DNA of 64,000 nucleotides from GCA-002712045 sp028112705 (GTDB lineage: Bacteria > Pseudomonadota > Alphaproteobacteria > Rhodobacterales > Rhodobacteraceae): positions 1 to 64,000 of the forward strand of contig JAOGYN010000011.1 in NCBI GenBank assembly GCA_028112705.1, in the 5' to 3' direction. The stretch's first letter is position 1. The number at the start of each line of letters is the position of its first letter. Below, piece by piece: positions 44,976 through 53,799 of this stretch. Made by a program: the position numbers and the translations under genes. The notes beneath the pieces were generated by a model. That model saw only the letters and a list, made by a program, of their open reading frames with translations, did no database searches and had not been told where the DNA came from.

Positions 44976-45819
44976 AAAGCATAAATATATGAAGCGTAAA
45001 TTTGGTATGCGCATGTGGCTTTCAGGTGGATGGTTGGTTTTTCTAATAGCTGTAACATTGATGGCGCCAATACTAAGCCCTCATGACCCTCTTGCCCAAG
45101 ACTTATTTGCATCAAGATTGCCACCATTTTGGATGGATGGTGCTGAACCAGGCTATTATCTGGGCTCAGACAGCTTAGGACGGGATGTTTTAAGTAGAAT
45201 TTTATACGGTGCAAGAATAGCATTAGTGGTAGCCTTAATTGCCAGCACTGCTACCTGTGCGATTGGTACTATATTGGGAATAATTTCTGGTTATTTTGGT
45301 GGATGGGTGGATATGATTGTGTCCAGATTAGTTGATATTTGGATGGCGTTTCCTCCAGTTTTATTTGCTATTTTATTAATTGCAGTTTTGGGAACGGGAT
45401 TAACTTCTATAATTATAGCAATCATTGTTATTGATTGGACAAGGTTTTGCAGAGTTATTCGTGCTGAAACTATGAGCCAGGGTGCTATGGATTACGTTTC
45501 CTCTGCAAAAGCAGCTGGTCGTTCAAAGTTTGGTATTATGATTGTAGAGATACTACCAAACGTTTTGCCAACAATTATTGTTTTGTTAACTTTAGAAATG
45601 GGAATAGCTGTAATTGTTGAGGCAATTTTAAGTTTTGTTAATTTATCGATATCAACAGATTTCCCCACTTGGGGTGGCATGATATCTGAGGGTAGAACAT
45701 CTGTCCACCAAGCTTGGTGGGTGATCGTATTTCCACTAATTACTTTATTCCTTACAGTTTTATCGTTTAGTCAGCTTGGAGAGGGGTTAAAAGACCGTTT
45801 TGATCCGGTGCTTAGATGA
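44968..45819 (+). CDS. ABC transporter permease (DppC type)
   Basis: 283 residues. PHDPLAQDLFASRLPPFW and YLGSDSLGRDVLSRILYGAR are the DppC N-terminal motif; the EAA loop is DYVSSAKAAGRSKFGIMIVE then ILPNVLPTI. Starts within the DppB-type gene and ends overlapping the first ATPase by ATGA, so all four membrane/ATPase genes are translationally coupled. A second in-frame ATG is at 44989. Confidence 0.92.
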   Translation: MVEKHKYMKRKFGMRMWLSGGWLVFLIAVTLMAPILSPHDPLAQDLFASRLPPFWMDGAEPGYYLGSDSLGRDVLSRILYGARIALVVALIASTATCAIGTILGIISGYFGGWVDMIVSRLVDIWMAFPPVLFAILLIAVLGTGLTSIIIAIIVIDWTRFCRVIRAETMSQGAMDYVSSAKAAGRSKFGIMIVEILPNVLPTIIVLLTLEMGIAVIVEAILSFVNLSISTDFPTWGGMISEGRTSVHQAWWVIVFPLITLFLTVLSFSQLGEGLKDRFDPVLR

Positions 45820-46691
45820 GCTCATTTTTAAGAATCCGTAATCTTTCAGTTTCCCTAAACAATGGTCAAAGAGTTCTTCGCTCAATTAATATGGATTTAG
45901 ATAAAGGTGAAGTTCGTGGTTTGGTCGGTGAAAGTGGAGCTGGAAAAAGTATGATTGGTAAAGCCATTTTGGGTATTTTGCCTCGTGCTTTAAAAATTGA
46001 TGAAGGTGAGATTTTTTTTCAAGGAAAAGATCTGTTAACTTTAAAATCTAATGAACTTAGAAAAACAATTGGCGCAAATGCAGCACTGATTCCTCAAGAT
46101 CCTCTAACAGCATTAAATCCTTCTCATCGTATCGGTCCACAAATTACAAATAGATTAGTTGATATCTTAGGTTGGAAAAGAAATGATGCGATAAGTAGGA
46201 CATATGATCTGTTGGATGAAGTTCAAATTCCTGACGCAGAAAGGGTTATTAATAGTTTTCCACATGAATTATCTGGTGGGATGAGGCAACGGATATTAAT
46301 AGCATCTGCATTCGCCGCAGAGCCTAAATTGATAATTGCCGATGAACCTACAACTGCTTTAGACGTTACAGTACAAAAGCAAATATTGAAATTGATCAAG
46401 GAAATGCAAGTGCGCCATGGTACAACTTTGCTATTTGTAACACATGATTTGGGTGTGGTATCTAAGGTTTGTCAAAGCTTGTCAGTTCTGTATTCGGGTA
46501 AAGTTATAGAAGACACTTTAGTATCAAGCTTTTTTAAAATGCCACAGCATGATTATTCAAAAGCATTATTAACGGCCACACCTAAATACACAGACCCTAA
46601 TTCTGACCTTATTCCAGTTCCAGAAGGTGTATTGAATTCGGTTAACGATGAAATATCCAAGGGAGATAAGGAGTGGTTAGATGGGAGATAG
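45816..46691 (+). CDS. ABC transporter ATP-binding protein (DppD type)
   Basis: 291 residues. Walker A GESGAGKS, Q-loop IPQDPLTALNP, signature ELSGGMRQRI, Walker B LIIADEPTTALD and H-loop TLLFVTHDLG are all intact. It lacks most of the C-terminal iron-sulfur extension seen in some DppD proteins. Overlaps its partner ATPase by 11 bases. Confidence 0.94.
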   Translation: MSSFLRIRNLSVSLNNGQRVLRSINMDLDKGEVRGLVGESGAGKSMIGKAILGILPRALKIDEGEIFFQGKDLLTLKSNELRKTIGANAALIPQDPLTALNPSHRIGPQITNRLVDILGWKRNDAISRTYDLLDEVQIPDAERVINSFPHELSGGMRQRILIASAFAAEPKLIIADEPTTALDVTVQKQILKLIKEMQVRHGTTLLFVTHDLGVVSKVCQSLSVLYSGKVIEDTLVSSFFKMPQHDYSKALLTATPKYTDPNSDLIPVPEGVLNSVNDEISKGDKEWLDGR

Positions 46692-47484
46692 TATTTTTCA
46701 AATATGCAATTTGTCTTTTGATGTCTCCGATATGTCACGTAAACCAATTATTGGAGCTGCTCCTAAGTTACAAATATTAAAAGACATAACTATAAAAATA
46801 AAACGTGGAGATGTGGTTGGTATAGTGGGAGGTTCTGGTTCTGGAAAGTCGACCCTTGGACGCGTAATGCTCCGTCTGCTAGAACCAAGCAAAGGAAAAG
46901 TTTATTTTAATGATATCGATATAACCCATTTAACTGAATCCCAACTTCGGCCACTTAGAAGAAAATTTCAGATGATATTCCAAGACCCAATGTCTTCGTT
47001 AAATCCCAGACATCGAGTGAGTGGAATAATTGGGGGTCCTCTCAAATTACAAGGGTTTCAAGATATTGATGTATTAATAAATCAGGCATTAGATCACGTT
47101 GGTTTGTCACTTGATTTTAAATCTAGGTATCCTCATGAACTTTCTGGGGGGCAACGACAGCGGGTTGGAATCGCTCGTGCAATAGCTTTAAGGCCAGACT
47201 TCATACTAGCAGATGAAATAGTGTCTGGATTAGATGTTTCTAGTCAGGCTCAGGTACTTAGCTTATTACAAAATTTAGTAACTGAACTTGGGTTGACATT
47301 AGTTTTTATCAGTCATGATTTGTCAGTTGTTCGGCGTTTGTGCGACAGAATAATTGTTCTGCAAGACGGTGAGGTGATAGAACAATCAAAAGCTAAAAAA
47401 TTGTTTGAGGAACCTAAACATACCTATACTAAAGAATTACTGTCAGCTATTCCTTTGCCAGATTTAACTCAAATTTGGGAGTAG
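46681..47484 (+). CDS. ABC transporter ATP-binding protein (DppF type)
   Basis: 267 residues. Walker A GGSGSGKST, Q-loop IFQDPMSSLNPRH, signature ELSGGQRQRVGIARA, Walker B FILADEIVSGLD (Ile in place of the usual Pro after DE), and H-loop FISHDLSVV. Pairs with the upstream ATPase to drive import. Last gene before the class V PLP enzyme, 112 bases away. Confidence 0.94.
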   Translation: MGDSIFQICNLSFDVSDMSRKPIIGAAPKLQILKDITIKIKRGDVVGIVGGSGSGKSTLGRVMLRLLEPSKGKVYFNDIDITHLTESQLRPLRRKFQMIFQDPMSSLNPRHRVSGIIGGPLKLQGFQDIDVLINQALDHVGLSLDFKSRYPHELSGGQRQRVGIARAIALRPDFILADEIVSGLDVSSQAQVLSLLQNLVTELGLTLVFISHDLSVVRRLCDRIIVLQDGEVIEQSKAKKLFEEPKHTYTKELLSAIPLPDLTQIWE

Positions 47485-47596
47485 AATTTTTATTTTTATT
47501 GGTGTTTATTAAATAAAATTTTTGTCTTAAAAAGAACATCTTTAATAACGTTTATCTTGAAATTTAACTGATGAAAGGCTTTTTGGAAATATAATT

Positions 47597-48748
47597 ATGC
47601 AAAAAATTTTAGATTTAAAAGAGGGTGGTTATTCTTTATATCATTCTGTTGGGCATAGGCCTAATGGAAGTGAAGAAATGGCTAAAGCGGTTTCTGAATT
47701 TACCAATATTTGGAGTTCACCTATTTCAGATGTTTGGCCAAAAACTTTAAATGCGGTTGAAGAGTTTAGAGAAAGTTTTTCAAAAATTTTGGGCCCAGAA
47801 GCAAAGGCTGATGAGGTTGGCCTTGTAGATAGCGTTACATCTGGGTTTCTTAGAATAATCGACGGTTTGGGGCTGGATTACTTGGAGGGAAAGTCTGTGC
47901 TTATTGCTGATGACGCTTTTCCATCGTTGCATTTCTTATTACAGGGAATGGAAAAAATTCTAAAATTTAAAACTAAAAGAGTAGCAATTCGGCAAGGTCA
48001 ATTTCATGTAGAGGATAGTGATTTCATCAAAGAATTAAATACTGACGATGTGGCATTGGCACTAGTAACGTGGGTTAGCTCTACGACTTCTGCCATGGTT
48101 AATTTGGAAGAAATAGCTGATGCAGCACCTGAAAATTGCGTACTTGTATGCGATGCAACACAATGTTTGGGTGTTAGGAAATTAAATTTACCTATTCGTT
48201 TTGATGCAGTTATATCAACATCGTTGAAGTGGCTGTGCGGCACTGCAGGCGCTGGTGTGGTGTGGGTTCGTGATAGTAGAATTAATTTGTTCACTCCAAA
48301 CTTTAGAGGATGGTTCAGTCAAGAAAATCCAATGAATTGGGATATCGATAATTTTACTTTGTCAACCAATTCTAGGCGTTTTGAAAATGGCACTCCCAAC
48401 CCATTGCCTTACATAGCAAGCCTACCAGGTCTTCAATGGGTGGTCGAAGGTGGCAATGATTTGCAGGAAATCAAGAACCGCTCAATGACTAAAGAGTTGA
48501 TACAATTACTTATTAATGCTGAGATAAATATAGTTACACCTATTGAGCAAAATTCACGGGGTGGTTCTGTCATGGTAAATGTTGGAACTATTGAGAACGC
48601 CAATCAAATTATTACTGACTGCGCTGACGAGTCAGTCCTAATAGATAATCGAGGCCATATTTTAAGGTTCTCTCCTGGCATACTCACTGAGAGCTTTGCT
48701 ATTGACTGTTTTGTTGATTGTTTGAAAAAAAATATAACCACTGACTAG
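47597..48748 (+). CDS. Class V aminotransferase-fold PLP enzyme, kynureninase-like
   Basis: 383 residues. PLP Schiff-base Lys211 lies in ISTSLKWLCGTAGAGVVWV; CVLVCDATQCLGV carries the Asp that binds the pyridine nitrogen; VDSVTSGFLRIIDGL provides the phosphate-binding region. Layout resembles kynureninase and isopenicillin epimerase more than cysteine desulfurase, and no active-site Cys loop of SufS is apparent. It is positioned behind the importer, so it may cleave or epimerise the imported amino compound; kynureninase would yield anthranilate, which the operon at 22-29 kb could degrade. Confidence 0.82.
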   Translation: MQKILDLKEGGYSLYHSVGHRPNGSEEMAKAVSEFTNIWSSPISDVWPKTLNAVEEFRESFSKILGPEAKADEVGLVDSVTSGFLRIIDGLGLDYLEGKSVLIADDAFPSLHFLLQGMEKILKFKTKRVAIRQGQFHVEDSDFIKELNTDDVALALVTWVSSTTSAMVNLEEIADAAPENCVLVCDATQCLGVRKLNLPIRFDAVISTSLKWLCGTAGAGVVWVRDSRINLFTPNFRGWFSQENPMNWDIDNFTLSTNSRRFENGTPNPLPYIASLPGLQWVVEGGNDLQEIKNRSMTKELIQLLINAEINIVTPIEQNSRGGSVMVNVGTIENANQIITDCADESVLIDNRGHILRFSPGILTESFAIDCFVDCLKKNITTD

Positions 48749-48843
48749 AAATTTTATAACTTAAATCAACTTAAAACTGTTAGTTAATGAAAAATTCAAA
48801 GATTATTTTTAGATTAATAGTTTTATAATGTGAAGGATCTAAA

Positions 48844-50196
48844 ATGAATAATATGCAAGGTAAAGCGATTTTAGGCTCAGTAATACATACGCCTACGAGA
48901 GATCGAATCGAGTTTTTAAAAAAAGCATTATTGTTGATTGATGATGAGGGAAAAGTAATTGACTTAATAAAATACGGAACTGCAAATTATGATGAACAGG
49001 TAACAAGATTTGAAAAATTAAATTCATTAAGTGTGATACCAAGTTCCCAGTATTTGATTCCAGGGTTTGTTGATCTTCATATTCATGCTCCTCAATGGCC
49101 ACAATTGGGTAAGGCTTTAGATGTTCCGTTAGAAGTATGGTTGCAGAAGTATACTTTTCCGTTGGAGGCAAAGTATGAGGACGATAATTTTGCCATGATG
49201 GTTTATTCAGACCTAGTGGCTTCGCTATTGAAAACTGGAACAACAACTGCAGTTTATTATGGCACCATTCATCAAAAAGCTAATCAGATTTTGACTGATG
49301 TGTGCTTGAACTTGGGCCAAAGGGCTATCGTTGGTAAAGTCGTGATGGACAATCCAGAGCAATGCCCAGAGTACTATCGAGACCTGTCAACTCAGGACGC
49401 ATTAGATGGAACCGCCGAGTTTATTAATTATGTTAAAACTAATTCAAATAATACTGATGGCCGAGTACAGGTTGCTGTTACGCCTCGTTTTATACCCAGC
49501 TGTACAGATGAAGCGTTACACTCTCTGGGTGCTTTGGCATTGGAAAACTCAACTTACATACAAACGCATTGTTCAGAAAGTGATTGGGAGCATAATTATG
49601 TTATTGATCGATGTGGAAAGTCTGATACGGAAGCATTATTAAGTTATGGATTATTGAATCGATCAACTATACTAGCACATGCAAACTTTATTTCTGAAAA
49701 TGATATGGACGTTATTAAGGAACATGGTGCTGGAATTGCGCATTGCCCATTATCAAACTTCTTTTTCTCTGACGCGGTTTTTCCTTTGCGGCGAGCGTTA
49801 GAAAAGGGATTGCGAATTGGGCTAGGAACGGACATTTCTGGTGGACCTAGTTCTTCTATAATTGATACGAGCAGAAATGCCATTATTGCTGCTCGAGCGT
49901 TGGAAAATGGTGTTAATCCAAATATTGAAAGAACCAATCGGGGATTGCCTGATAGCCGCGTTGATTTTTGTGATGCATTTTATCTGGCCACCAAGGGTGG
50001 GGCTGATGTTTTAAATATTCCTACTGGAAGTTTTGAGCGGGGAAATTTCTTTGATGCCTTACTCATAGATACAGAAATAGAATCTGCTCCAATCTCATTA
50101 AGTGATGATAGTGATAAAGATATAGTTCAAAAAATAATAATGTTGGCAACAAGAGTAAATATTGTCAAAACTTGGGTAAGTGGTTTAACTGTGTAA
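48844..50196 (+). CDS. guaD: Guanine deaminase-like amidohydrolase
   Basis: 450 residues, right for guanine deaminase. LIPGFVDLHIHAPQW has the metal-binding HxH preceded by FVD, and HIHAPQ is typical of GuaD. Further ligands lie in IQTHCSESDWEH (His), STILAHANF (His) and GLRIGLGTDISGGPSS (Asp). It would convert guanine to xanthine and ammonia in the cytoplasm. AAGGATC precedes the ATG. Followed 51 bases later by a dimethylarginine hydrolase, both releasing nitrogen. Confidence 0.85.
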   Translation: MNNMQGKAILGSVIHTPTRDRIEFLKKALLLIDDEGKVIDLIKYGTANYDEQVTRFEKLNSLSVIPSSQYLIPGFVDLHIHAPQWPQLGKALDVPLEVWLQKYTFPLEAKYEDDNFAMMVYSDLVASLLKTGTTTAVYYGTIHQKANQILTDVCLNLGQRAIVGKVVMDNPEQCPEYYRDLSTQDALDGTAEFINYVKTNSNNTDGRVQVAVTPRFIPSCTDEALHSLGALALENSTYIQTHCSESDWEHNYVIDRCGKSDTEALLSYGLLNRSTILAHANFISENDMDVIKEHGAGIAHCPLSNFFFSDAVFPLRRALEKGLRIGLGTDISGGPSSSIIDTSRNAIIAARALENGVNPNIERTNRGLPDSRVDFCDAFYLATKGGADVLNIPTGSFERGNFFDALLIDTEIESAPISLSDDSDKDIVQKIIMLATRVNIVKTWVSGLTV

Positions 50197-50247
50197 TCGG
50201 TTTATCACTTCGTTAATTAATGTTCAGCTAAAGATAGGATAAATAAA

Positions 50248-51027
50248 ATGGAATATGCATATAAATTTACTAATGCTATTACGCGTATTCCAAGTAAAAG
50301 TGTAATAAATGGCTTAAGAGCTTGCGATATAGGATCTCCAGATTTAAATCAGATGATTTTAGATCATCAAGATTACACTTCAGCATTACAAGAAGCTGGT
50401 GCAAAAATAATAGAGTTACCCCCTTTAGAAAAATACCCAGATAGTCTTTTTGTAGAAGATACCACCTTGTGTCTTCCTAATGTAGCTATTTTGATGCGCC
50501 CTGGAGCACCGTCACGCATGGGTGAAGTTTTAGAAATTGAACCAATAATATGCGAAATGTTTAATAATGTGGTAAAGATTTTAAAACCTGGCCTTATTGA
50601 AGCTGGTGATATCTTAACGACGGGAAAAGAAGTTTTGGTCGGGTCGTCAGCTCGAACAAATAGTGAGGGCATTCATCAATTAAGGGAAATTTTAAGTAAA
50701 TGGAATTATATTGTCAGAGAAGTTGTTACGCCAAAGGAAATTTTGCATTTCAAGACGGATTGTTCAATTTTGGGCCCAGAAACTGTTCTATGCACTAAAA
50801 GGTTAGAGAAAACCGGTTGCTTTTCAAATTATCAGGTTATCAACACTCACGATGGTGAGGAGGCTGCTGCAAATGCTATAAGGTATAATGATACGGTCAT
50901 AATGCCATCAGGCTTTCCAGTCACTTCATCGCGAATTCGAGATGCTGGTTATTCTGTGCGAGAAGTTAATAATAGTGAATGTGCAAAATTAGATGGTGGC
51001 ATGTCGTGTTTATCATTACGGTTTTAA
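50248..51027 (+). CDS. Dimethylarginine dimethylaminohydrolase-type amidinohydrolase
   Basis: 259 residues, usual for DDAH. The catalytic triad positions are visible: Glu118 in KPGLIEAGDIL, His167 in ILHFKTDCSILG and the nucleophile Cys254 in LDGGMSCLSLRF. PDSLFVEDTTL is the substrate-binding Asp/Glu segment. It hydrolyses methylated arginines to citrulline plus an amine. AGGA precedes the ATG. The dimethylamine released could tie in with methylated-amine catabolism, but no direct link is present. Confidence 0.88.
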   Translation: MEYAYKFTNAITRIPSKSVINGLRACDIGSPDLNQMILDHQDYTSALQEAGAKIIELPPLEKYPDSLFVEDTTLCLPNVAILMRPGAPSRMGEVLEIEPIICEMFNNVVKILKPGLIEAGDILTTGKEVLVGSSARTNSEGIHQLREILSKWNYIVREVVTPKEILHFKTDCSILGPETVLCTKRLEKTGCFSNYQVINTHDGEEAAANAIRYNDTVIMPSGFPVTSSRIRDAGYSVREVNNSECAKLDGGMSCLSLRF

Positions 51028-51066
51028 ATGATTACCCTCAATTGAACTGGAGGTTTTAGTTTATTT

Positions 51067-52203
51067 ATGATGATACCTTGCCAGAGAAATTTATTTTCAA
51101 TCCCGAATGATATTGCTTATTTAAATACTGCCTACATGTCCCCTTTAACGACATCAGTAGTCGAAGCAATAAATTTAGGTACTAGGTTGAAGGCTTCACC
51201 CTGGAATATATCCATTACAGATTTTTTTAAGAACTCTGAGTTGGCGCGTGAGTTATTTTCTAAGATAGTAAATGTGAAACCAGAGAGTGTGGCTTTGGTT
51301 CCCTCGGCTTCGTACGGGATGGAAACGGCTGCTCGAAATCTTAAAGTGGGAGAGGGCCGAACAATAGTAATGTTAGAAAACCAATTCCCATCTCATGTTT
51401 ATCCTTGGCGTAGGTTGATTAAAAATACTGGTGGGAAAATAATTAAAGTATCTGAAGAAGATGATCGATCGATAACTGAATTATTATTGAAAAAGATAGA
51501 TAAGAATTGTGCTATAGTTGCCTTGCCAAATGTTTTATGGACCAATGGCATTCTTGTTGATCTCATTGCTATAAGTAAGAAATGTAAGCAAGTTGGCGCA
51601 GCTCTTGTGCTTGATTTAACACAATCTTTAGGAGCGATGGAAACTGATTTATCTAAAGTTGATCCAGATTTTGCTGTGGTAGCGTCTTACAAATGGATGA
51701 TGTCACCTTATTCAACTGGTTATTTATATGTTGCTGAGAAGCATTGGGATGGAGATCCCATAGAAGGCAATTGGATTTCACGAAAAGAAAGTAAGAATTT
51801 TTCGAACTTAATTGATTATACAGATAGTTATGAAGTTGGTGCTATGAGATTTGATGTGGGTGAAAGGGCTAACTTTGCCCTTCTGCCAGGCGCTATACAA
51901 GCAATGAAACAAATAGAAGAATGGGGTGTGAAGAATATTGAGGCTACGTTAGCCAATAATAATTTAATATTGTCAGAACGACTTTGTGATTTAGGTTTCA
52001 CTATACCAAAAGAAGCCAATCGAGGACCCCATTTTATTGGTGCCAGACACCCCGATGGATTGAGAAAGGATCTTTTACAAATTCTTGCTAGTAATCGAGT
52101 GTACATATCAGAAAGAGGTGGAGCGTTAAGGATTACGCCACATCTATGGAACAATATGGGAGATTTTGATAAGTTTATTAAAATTTTATCAGATAGCATG
52201 TAA
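51067..52203 (+). CDS. Class V aminotransferase-fold PLP enzyme
   Basis: 378 residues. Lys209 in VVASYKWMMSPYSTGYLYV is the PLP lysine; ALVLDLTQSLGAME has the pyridine-binding Asp; IAYLNTAYMSPLTTSVVEAI is the N-terminal motif of kynureninase/isopenicillin-epimerase-like members. RGGALRITPHLWNNMGDFD near the end matches the family C-terminus. Reaction unknown. Probably in one unit with the DDAH gene, 39 bases upstream. Confidence 0.82.
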   Translation: MMIPCQRNLFSIPNDIAYLNTAYMSPLTTSVVEAINLGTRLKASPWNISITDFFKNSELARELFSKIVNVKPESVALVPSASYGMETAARNLKVGEGRTIVMLENQFPSHVYPWRRLIKNTGGKIIKVSEEDDRSITELLLKKIDKNCAIVALPNVLWTNGILVDLIAISKKCKQVGAALVLDLTQSLGAMETDLSKVDPDFAVVASYKWMMSPYSTGYLYVAEKHWDGDPIEGNWISRKESKNFSNLIDYTDSYEVGAMRFDVGERANFALLPGAIQAMKQIEEWGVKNIEATLANNNLILSERLCDLGFTIPKEANRGPHFIGARHPDGLRKDLLQILASNRVYISERGGALRITPHLWNNMGDFDKFIKILSDSM

Positions 52204-52245
52204 AATATTTAGTTAATGACCATCTGAAAAGTGCTACATTTAAAC

Positions 52246-52566
52246 TCAACAAAACTCTTTATTTAAAAATTGAATTATTTTTAAGATCCTGAAATCCTTA
52301 ACACTGTAATAAACTGTTTTACCATCACGCCTAAAATTAATGAATCCTTCTAATCTTAATCTAGCTAGTTGTTGGCTGACTGCTGCTTGACGGCAAGATA
52401 ACAAAGATTCTAATTCTGAAACAGATTTCTCACCTGCAGCAAGATTACATAAAATCAATAATCTACCTTCATGGGCCATAGCCTTAAGAATATCAGAGAC
52501 TAATCTCCCGTTATTAAATAAATCATCAAAGTTTTTTTTTGTTCTCTCTACAGTTGTTAGCGTCAT
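52246..52566 (-). CDS. ArsR-family repressor, SqrR/BigR-like (persulfide-sensing type)
   Basis: 106 residues. The winged helix SVSELESLLSCRQAAVSQQL, then ARLRLEGFINFRRDGKTVYY is close to SqrR/BigR. Two cysteines fall at the diagnostic places, Cys40 (LLILCNLAAGE) and C-terminal Cys106, 66 residues apart as in Rhodobacter SqrR (Cys41/Cys107), with an extra Cys58. Metal-sensing ArsR cysteine motifs are absent. These repressors form a polysulfide bridge under reactive sulfur and release DNA. Its target is not obvious from the neighbourhood. Confidence 0.85.
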   Translation of the reverse strand: MTLTTVERTKKNFDDLFNNGRLVSDILKAMAHEGRLLILCNLAAGEKSVSELESLLSCRQAAVSQQLARLRLEGFINFRRDGKTVYYSVKDFRILKIIQFLNKEFC

Positions 52567-52594
52567 TATTTTTAGTGCCCATTCTTAGAAAAAA

Positions 52595-53092
52595 TTAGTG
52601 AATTTGTGTGCAAATATTTACCATAGATTGATTGTAATTTGCTCGTGTATTATTAAGTATTTTGATAGCAGACCCTAATTCTTTTGCTATTATTATAAAA
52701 TCAGCAAGAAGACTGGGTTTTATAATTAATGAAGAAATTGACTTTGCTTCTTCAATATTATTGTTAGTAGCTGAAAGAATAATAGTAGCAAAATAGGCTT
52801 CATCGGCACCGATACATTGGCAATCCATATTATGGCGCATGAATGCTCGTCGGCTATGAAGGAAAAGTATATTACAAATATTTCTCAAATATTCTGCCAC
52901 TTGGTTTCCTTTTTTACTACCTAAGTTAAGTATTAGGTTTGTAATTACTTCAAATTGTGTTTCTTCACTATTGCACCATGCCCTAAGAAGAGAAATTGAC
53001 GTTGCTTCGAGTGCTGTTAGTTCTGTTAGGAAACCAACAGGAGTTGCCCCATTTGGCTCATTATCAGTTTGAAGATCTGCATTAATTGTCAT
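52595..53092 (-). CDS. Conserved protein of unknown function, paralogue of 53792-54262
   Basis: 165 residues, mostly helical. It shares layout and motifs with the protein at 53792: 'PVxFLxExxxxExxxISxLRxWC', then a central C-x-C-x-G-A-x-E-A-x-F-A (CQCIGADEAYFA). The paired cysteines suggest metal, heme or cluster binding. Its ATG overlaps the hemP stop (ATGA), so it is translationally coupled to hemP and, by inference, part of iron or heme handling. I do not recognise the family. Confidence 0.8.
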   Translation of the reverse strand: MTINADLQTDNEPNGATPVGFLTELTALEATSISLLRAWCNSEETQFEVITNLILNLGSKKGNQVAEYLRNICNILFLHSRRAFMRHNMDCQCIGADEAYFATIILSATNNNIEEAKSISSLIIKPSLLADFIIIAKELGSAIKILNNTRANYNQSMVNICTQIH

Positions 53093-53268
53093 TTAGTTAA
53101 GATTAACTTTCCTGCTCTTGTAATCCTTAAAGTATAAACTTTCTCTTGAAGAGAAATATGAGCGATCTCCCCATTTTTAGTTAAATCCCTTGCTGCGTAT
53201 TCTGGTGGAGTGTTTGCATTTGAAATATTGCTACTGAGAGTTAATTTTTCTGATCGGTATGTATTCAT
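53089..53268 (-). CDS. hemP: Hemin uptake protein HemP
   Basis: 59 residues. The C-terminal half is the HemP domain: PPEYAARDLTKNGEIAHISL, then EKVYTLRITRAGKLILTK, with the invariant 'YxLRxTRxGKLILTK' ending. HemP/HmuP proteins regulate or assist heme-uptake gene expression in Alpha- and Betaproteobacteria. It overlaps the following gene by 4 bases (ATGA). An inverted CCTGA-N9-TCAGG box lies about 210 bp upstream, so iron repression is likely. No TonB-dependent heme receptor is in the window. Confidence 0.88.
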   Translation of the reverse strand: MNTYRSEKLTLSSNISNANTPPEYAARDLTKNGEIAHISLQEKVYTLRITRAGKLILTK

Positions 53269-53592
53269 TATATTATTTTTCCTCTACTAATCGGTCTATA
53301 AGCCATTCAATATTAAAACTATTTGGCGTTAAGCTTTCACTTCTCTCCACGAATATCTCTAGGCTATCATCGTAAATACATCGTGTTGTTTCGGTATTAT
53401 TTGCCTCTATCTCTGTCTTTTTATTTTTTTTCACCAAAACGAGACCTCTGCTATATTAATTTGAGTCATTATATTGTATACCTGATAAAAATACTCAGGA
53501 ATGTCAACAGTGAATTCTTCATTATTTTAATAAAAGTTAATTGTATTTATTATCAACTAGTTAAAGGGAATTAATATTAACCTAACTTGTTC
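53269..53592. other. Long upstream region of hemP, no gene seen
   Basis: AT-rich 324-base interval. It holds the iron-box-like operator at 53481-53499 and, on the minus strand, a TTGACA (53502-53507) just upstream of the box. This implies a ~200-base hemP leader or a second, closer promoter. I see no ORF with coding character. Confidence 0.6.
53481..53499. promoter_or_regulatory. Iron-box-like operator upstream of hemP
   Basis: CCTGATAAAAATACTCAGG: inverted CCTGA/TCAGG arms with 9 bases between, which fits the TGA-N9-TCA pattern of iron-responsive operators in Alphaproteobacteria (RirA/IscR type). It follows TTGACA on the minus strand and a nearly identical sequence sits upstream of the paralogous unit at 54352. 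Confidence 0.75.
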
Positions 53593-53799
53593 CTAGGAAA
53601 TTTTATTTTTCGCAATTGCTGATTCTTCAGTCTTCATAACGCTAATTTTTCCTAAGCTTTCTCGGTAACTTTTTGAAATAGGTATTGTGATTATTGATCC
53701 AGCAATAAAATGATGTCTAAATGGCATTTTAGTGCTGCCAATATGTGAAAACTTGGCACTGTTTTCCAATTTTATCACACCTGAGAATTGTTTAGGCAT
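53593..53799 (-). CDS. Small hypothetical protein coupled to the paralogue gene
   Basis: 68 residues starting inside the end of the 53792-54262 gene (8-base overlap ATGCCTAA), so coupling is likely. The sequence is basic and soluble (FRHHFIAGSIITIPISKSYR). No family recognised; it could be a heme or iron-linked accessory, judged only by context. Confidence 0.5.
   Translation of the reverse strand: MPKQFSGVIKLENSAKFSHIGSTKMPFRHHFIAGSIITIPISKSYRESLGKISVMKTEESAIAKNKIS

Noticed and set aside
53323..53574. 83-codon plus-strand ORF opposite the hemP leader
   Set aside because: Low-complexity hydrophobic translation with no start signal; overlaps the iron-box-like regulatory region.
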